From assembly GCA_021904315.1 (NCBI GenBank), contig CM038917.1:744001-808000 (forward strand): 64,000 nucleotides of DNA, written 5' to 3'. The notes beneath the pieces are model-generated. The model saw only the letters and a list, made by a program, of their open reading frames with translations. It ran no database searches and was not told the origin of the DNA. This stretch comes from Sphagnum magellanicum (taxonomy: Eukaryota > Streptophyta > Sphagnopsida > Sphagnales > Sphagnaceae). A program made the position numbers and the translations under genes. Shown here one piece after another: positions 59,501 through 64,000 of this stretch; the stretch's first letter is position 1, and every line of letters begins with the position of its first letter.

Positions 59501-60506
59501 TGATATTAGTGTGCATACAAATTCAATAATGATTTTTTTTTCAAAATTATGAGCCCAAATGTAATAAAATAAATTATGTAAATAATATAGTCTATAATAT
59601 TCACACACCAAAACCTTTAAAACTTCAAATCCAAAACCTTAAGGTCTAAATGAATTTCAATTATCCCATGTGGAATGTATCATCCAAGACATTCACATTT
59701 TGATACCAAGAGGGACCTTCTTTTAGGTTTATGTTGTGAGGTGCCCAAACAAGGGATCATATCTTCTCTAATCTTGTCACCATTATCCAATTAAAATATG
59801 ATGTTTGGAAACTATGTAGAAGTAGATATTGTGAATTTTTTTAGTTTTGTGATTGAAATATTACCTAACTTGTATAGAGGAAATAGACCTTATACATGAA
59901 CAAATTATGTTCCATGTGAAAATGCAATGGATTAAAGATTAATTTTGTAAAATATGAAAATAGTAATGCTTGAATTTATGTTTTATTGGATTGCCAAACG
60001 TTATGTAATTTGTATGTATCAATCATGGCGTGGAGGATTTCGAAATGGAACTTGCTATGTGTACAAAATTTGATCTCAAGCATAACAAGGTTTTCACATT
60101 TTCACCCACCTACTTAGAGAGAGTACAAAGAAATTGTATTGTTCAAGTAGAACTCTAATTCCTAAATGTGGAGATAGGATTTGATTACTAATGTTCTTCA
60201 TATTCCTATCATTTTTTTCACATCGATTTTTGTGATGTACAAGTAATATCCACAATTATTTTATTTTTTTTGGAGTTTTCAACAATCAACAATTTATTTT
60301 TTGAGTATTATTATTTCAAACAAGTAATTTATTTTTATTTATTTTATTTCAAAAAGGAAATGTTTTATGTAATCATCAACTAGTTTTGTTTCTCATGAGA
60401 TAGTAACTTGGTGCCCTAATAAAACAAATAGCATGTTGGGCAATTACATTGGTATTGATCAAAAAAATCATGTATATTTATATTTTTCATTTTTTTAATT
60501 TAAAAT

Positions 60507-60540
<34 letters not shown>

Positions 60541-60925
60541 TTTCTAATATAGTCAGGCAATGTGGTCAGTTTTCCTTAAAACGGGCAGACGGAAGAATTT
60601 TTGACAGCCCGTGGGCATCTTTTGGGCAGTTATATAGGTCCCTATGAAATAGTCAACGCTGATGTCAATTATGAACAGGGTTCTGAATGAAAGGACCCCT
60701 GAGATTTTCATCCAGTTACGGTAGTGGTACACTTACCAAATGCTTTTCAAAAATTGGATGAAATAAATTAGAAGCTTGGTTAGCAACTTAGCAACACAAT
60801 GTGTTTTTTTGGCTAAATTTTTCGCCAAATTTCGATCTAAATTTTTTTTAATTTCTACTTATACACAAAGGATTTTTCATGGAAAAAATGACCCAAATTT
60901 GCCAGATTTCAAAGAAAAAATAAAT
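56590..60925. other. Interval enclosed by the inverted repeats, no intact gene
   Basis: 4.3 kb without a recognisable transposase. The best exon-like piece is minus 57608-57853 (LYHYGFVQRYLDDAPWRLTR), preceded by a plausible TTTGTCAG acceptor but of no known family. A GAGCAACTCCATCTCCAACA word at 56731 resembles MITE ends. The sequence also holds a repeat-family copy (57350-57560) and a (GT)n run (60511-60537). Confidence 0.45.
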
Positions 60926-60929
60926 CCAC

Positions 60930-61082
60930 ATCGCCAGATTTTTAAAGATAAGTTCCAGCAGCAGGTAGCCAAGAATAATATAGAAGGATTCTGATTTCTT
61001 TTCTATTTTCATATTTAGTGTATATAGCCAAATCTGGCTATATCATCTTGTGGATGATTGCCACTTTTAGCTACATCACAAA
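60930..61082 (-). repeat. Right arm of the long inverted-repeat pair
   Basis: On the minus strand it reads CAATTTTGTGATGTAGCTAA, AAGTGGCAATCATCCACAAG, ATGATATAGCCAGATTTGGC and TATATACAC, matching the left arm at 56415. Further in, TTGGCTACCTGCTGC and AAAATCTGGCGATG match the left arm more weakly. The outer edges of the arms are the best conserved part. Confidence 0.8.
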
Positions 61083-61106
61083 ATTGATAAATAACAAATA
61101 AATAAA

Positions 61107-61203
61107 CAAGGGGTGTGTGTGTCACACACACTATGGCCTTGCCATTTACATTAAAAAGTATCTTAGGGCAAAAGAAGAATTATGGAAACTCAACTATTTC
61201 AAT
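61107..61203. repeat. Dispersed repeat with GTGTGTCACACAC palindrome, copy 2
   Basis: Matches 44824-44918 in the same orientation (AAGGGGTGTGTGTGTCACAC, CTATGGCCTTGCCATTTACA, GGGCAAAAGAAGAATTATGG). It starts 25 bp beyond the right arm of the inverted-repeat pair. Confidence 0.85.
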
Positions 61204-61469
61204 AATTAGTAAAATTATTCAAATTTACAATTTAAAACATGAATTTATTTATTTATAATTCCAGAAAGGGACCAAATTTTGTCCCAAAAAAATCACTGGC
61301 TGGTATCACCTTTGCCCATAACTTTAACATAATAATATTATTATTTATTTATTAATTAACTTTTTGGATACAATTCGAAGGCAGGAATTTTTTTTTTAAA
61401 TAAATAAATCCTCCTGAGCACGTCGGGTCACCCTTTGTTATAGGGGGTTGACATGACCTTCGTCCCCAG

Positions 61470-62002
61470 AATAACTCCTATTCTAGTAGTACAGTGTCTG
61501 AAACGAACGTGACCCGTTTTGGAAATCCCGGTCAGCCGCTGTTTAGCCGGGTGATTTGGTTGACGGGTGACCCGGAACCCCTTGGAGGCAGAGCGGCGTC
61601 GCCGGGCCAGGTTGAAGGCTAGCGCGCTGCGCTTTGTTTCCCCCGTCGTGATCGGTTAGGAACATCTCGCGGAACATCTTGTTTTGCTTTCTCGGATTCA
61701 ATCATCGGTTGCATCCTGTTTCTTATTCTCGGTTGTTATATTCAGGAACAAGAAGCGGTTTTCTGCGAATTCGGAGAATGTCGGGAGAGCTTTTGAGGTG
61801 GACTGTGGAAGAAGAACTTCGACAAAACAGCTCCGGTGTGGATTCTTGTAGCAGGAAAGAAACTTTCTCTCCTTCAGTGTGCCAACCTACTCTCTGTTCT
61901 CATGTACTATGCAGTGGCGATGGCTTCTTGCTCATTGTGGCTGTTCAGGGTATTCTTGGACAGCATATGGAGCCGGACTTTTTTAATGCTGGGCATGCAT
62001 GA
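61470..62002 (+). promoter_or_regulatory. GC-rich island with short open frame upstream of the kinase pseudogene
   Basis: 61490-61680 is clearly GC- and CpG-richer than its surroundings (GAGCGGCGTCGCCGGGCCAG). From the ATG at 61778 a 74-codon frame (MSGELLRWTVEEELRQNS) runs to a stop at 62000-62002. This may be the old promoter and first exon of the kinase gene. The similarity of this frame to kinase N-termini is not established. Confidence 0.35.
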
Positions 62003-62089
62003 CAAATTGGCAACCTAAATGAGAGCGTCTTTCTGCAACAAGTACCCCACAGAAGGCTTGGAAGGGTGTAATAACTGGATTTTTTATTA

Positions 62090-63212
62090 GATTTGCAGCG
62101 CCTGAACATGGGCCAGGCTTTTGCACAGGGTGCATTTGGACGACTCTACAGGGGAACCTACAGTGGAGAGGAAGTAGCTGAGAAAATCCTGGAGAGACCA
62201 GAGAACAATGTGGAGAAAGCAATGGTGATGGAGTCAGCAGTTTCTAAAGAAGTTACAATGCTTGCAACTGTGAAACATCAGAATGGTGTGGCAATTTGTT
62301 GGGGCAATAAATTTTGGAAAAACCTTGCGTGGTGCATTTTGACTGAGTATACAAAGGGTGGATCAGTGCGGTCATTTCTCAGTAGACAGCAATCCTGTGC
62401 TGTCTCACTGAAGCTTGTTGTAAAACAAGCCCCTGGACATTGTTAGGGGCATGGAGTACTTGCACAGCTTGGATATAATTCACAGAGATCTTAAGTATGA
62501 TAACTTGCTCATTGCAACTGACAATTCCATCAAAATTCCTGATTTTTGAGCTGCAAGGATCGAGGTGAAGGTTGAGGGCATGACTCCCAAACAGGGACTT
62601 ACTGATGGATGGCTTTGTGTGATTCTGACCTCATCCTCATATTAGGATGTTTCTTGTTACTGTTGTTTGTGGTAATTGGTCATTTTTGCAAATATTCATC
62701 ACTCCACAGGGTTGTATCTGGTCACAGTATGATGGTTGCATCCTGTAGAGAGACTGACAGCCTGCAATGAAGAGCATTGCATGGAATACACATAGCACTG
62801 GGGGTTCAATGCATCATCGTTTTATTGGTTTTATGGTATCAAAAGGCTCCCTATCTGTCTTATGTTGCAACTGAGTTAGGGTGGTGTGGTGGTGGGAGCA
62901 GGGAGATGATTCAGCATAGATTCTACAACCACAAGGTAGATAGATGTCTATAGCTTTAGCATTGTGCTGTGGGAGCTTATTACTGGGTTATTACCTTTCC
63001 AGAGGATGACGGCAGTACAGGCAGCATTCACTGTGGTGAATCAAGGGGTCCATCCCCCAATCCCAGCTGACTGCCCTACAGCACTGGCACATATTATGTC
63101 TTGCTGCTGGGATGCCAACTCAGATGTTCAACCCGGCTTCATGCTGGTGGTCAAGATGTAAGAGCAAGCATGTGAGGAAATAATGACCACAGTACAACAA
63201 GCCAGATTTTGG
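62090..63212 (+). pseudogene. Raf-like (group C MAPKKK-type) protein kinase pseudogene
   Basis: Translation across frames recovers most of a plant Raf-like Ser/Thr kinase. The N-lobe has [20 protein letters not shown] (Gly loop), [19 protein letters not shown] (the usual VAxK; here Ala-Glu-Lys) and [20 protein letters not shown] 1 nt frameshift at about 62431 leads to [20 protein letters not shown] and [18 protein letters not shown]. The C-lobe resumes with [13 protein letters not shown], a frameshift at 62940, then [40 protein letters not shown] and [10 protein letters not shown], ending EQACEEIMTTVQQARF. Lesions are DFG changed to DF-stop (TGA), GTYRWMA read as GTY-stop-WMA (CGA to TGA), and a stop in place of Leu at 63159. 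Between WMA (about 62613) and EMIQHR (about 62909) is ~295 bp that may be a remaining intron, so this is more likely a decayed duplicate than a processed copy. Intact relatives (Arabidopsis At4g31170/At3g22750 type) are cytosolic kinases. This copy cannot encode an active one. Confidence 0.87.
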
Positions 63213-63214
63213 GA

Positions 63215-64000
63215 TGTGGATGTTTGGCAATGCCTCACATGAGTCATTGGGAAAAGTACTGAAGGGCTGGAAGGTAATGGAGTTGTTGCTTTGTACATTG
63301 CAATGTTTCATACTAGGAATAATGTTGAATTCCCCTCATGTTATCTTATACATAGTAATCCCCATTGGGGCATGGATTTTGCAGGCAAATCATGGGATTG
63401 TTGGTATATTTTATTGATTCTGGTCCATGAATATGAGAGAGAGAATGACTTTAATTTTTCAGTCTCTTTGCAGAGGGTCCAGCTTGGAAGTTATATGTCC
63501 CTAAGCCCTTAGGCCTACGTGCTCTGCGGGTAGACCAGTTATTTTTGTACTTCACCTCCCCTTAGATATTGGGTTGGGATTGACCCATGGAATGAAGGAA
63601 ATGAAGGTCTGGGAATTATGTTCATTTGGAATCAAACTGTAACCTCCAATAATCTGAGTTGTGAAATTCTCTGAAGTTTTGAAAGATGCCCTTAGGTGTC
63701 CTAGTTGACCTTTTGACAGGCTTGAGTGGCCCATAAGTGTACTGACAAATTGTAGAACTAGGGTTATCAGAAACCAGCTTATTCATGCAAATCCCTGTGC
63801 TCAAAGAATAGTAGACTTAGGCTGAAGTTCTTGATAGTACTGTATGAAGTGAAAGCAATATAGAAAGCATATGCCAAGTAAGAGCTTTGCCAAGGAAGAG
63901 CTTTGCAACATAGGGTGAGCTACTGTAAGCATTGGAGTAGCTTTGCTGCTACACCACATATTTCACAGATGGCAAGTTCTATCTTTGTGTTGATGAAAGT
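63215..64000. other. No gene recognised to the window end
   Basis: Sequence after the kinase pseudogene has only short, unsupported open frames. AAGAGCTTTGCCAAGGAAGA repeats imperfectly at 63880-63908. Confidence 0.5.

Noticed and set aside
1..64000. tRNA, rRNA, CRISPR, organellar or viral insertions, reverse transcriptase or transposase genes
   Set aside because: I looked for conserved tRNA boxes, rRNA cores, direct-repeat arrays with unique spacers and RT/transposase motifs by eye and saw none convincing. A dedicated scan (tRNAscan, profile HMMs) could still find weak cases.

Overview
The window is nuclear DNA of a land plant. It carries plant-specific protein families (DUF630/DUF632, STICHEL-type DnaX-like, a SINE-type KASH protein, and a DUF266/GT14 glycosyltransferase) with ordinary GT-AG introns, separated by long AT-rich intergenic stretches full of microsatellites and decayed repeats. 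Compact genes in AT-rich repeats would fit a non-seed plant such as a moss. That placement is inference and cannot be fixed from the sequence alone.

Layout: 1-2662 (+) is the 3' part of a DUF632 (NRG2/APSR1-like) gene, followed by a 3 x 51 bp repeat that partly copies its last exon. 2.9-8.3 kb is intergenic, with a degenerate heavy-metal-associated (HMA) domain pseudogene near 5.0-5.2 kb. 8328-9413 (-) is a complete two-exon NF-YC gene with a (GGGC)n tract just upstream. 9.8-28 kb is gene-poor and AT-rich. It holds two Helitron-like ends joined to C-rich minisatellites (16.1-17.0 kb), a 217 bp MITE (25.1 kb), fold-back structures and a 31 bp minisatellite (26-27.1 kb). 28435-31141 (+) is a two-exon GT14 type II membrane glycosyltransferase. 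32300-37099 (-) is a five-exon STICHEL-like gene with a 3-unit repeat in its first intron and a threefold ~200 bp repeat upstream. 38.7-47.7 kb is intergenic, with a second copy of the MITE (43.1 kb) and a fold-back element (46.6 kb). 47798-51448 (-) is a five-exon ARM/KASH nuclear-envelope gene. 52-61.5 kb is intergenic, including a 4.7 kb interval bounded by long inverted repeats (56.4 and 61.1 kb). 62090-63212 (+) is a Raf-like protein kinase pseudogene with several stops and frameshifts, downstream of a small GC-rich island.

The five intact genes are unrelated in function (transcription, nitrate/phosphate-type signalling, glycosylation, cell-shape or DnaX-like function, nuclear envelope), as expected of a eukaryotic chromosome. 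I saw no operon, virus, organellar insert, rRNA, CRISPR or clear tRNA, and no recognisable transposase or reverse transcriptase. The most novel material is the set of non-autonomous repeat families, several present as two or more copies in the window. I found no convincing new multi-gene system.
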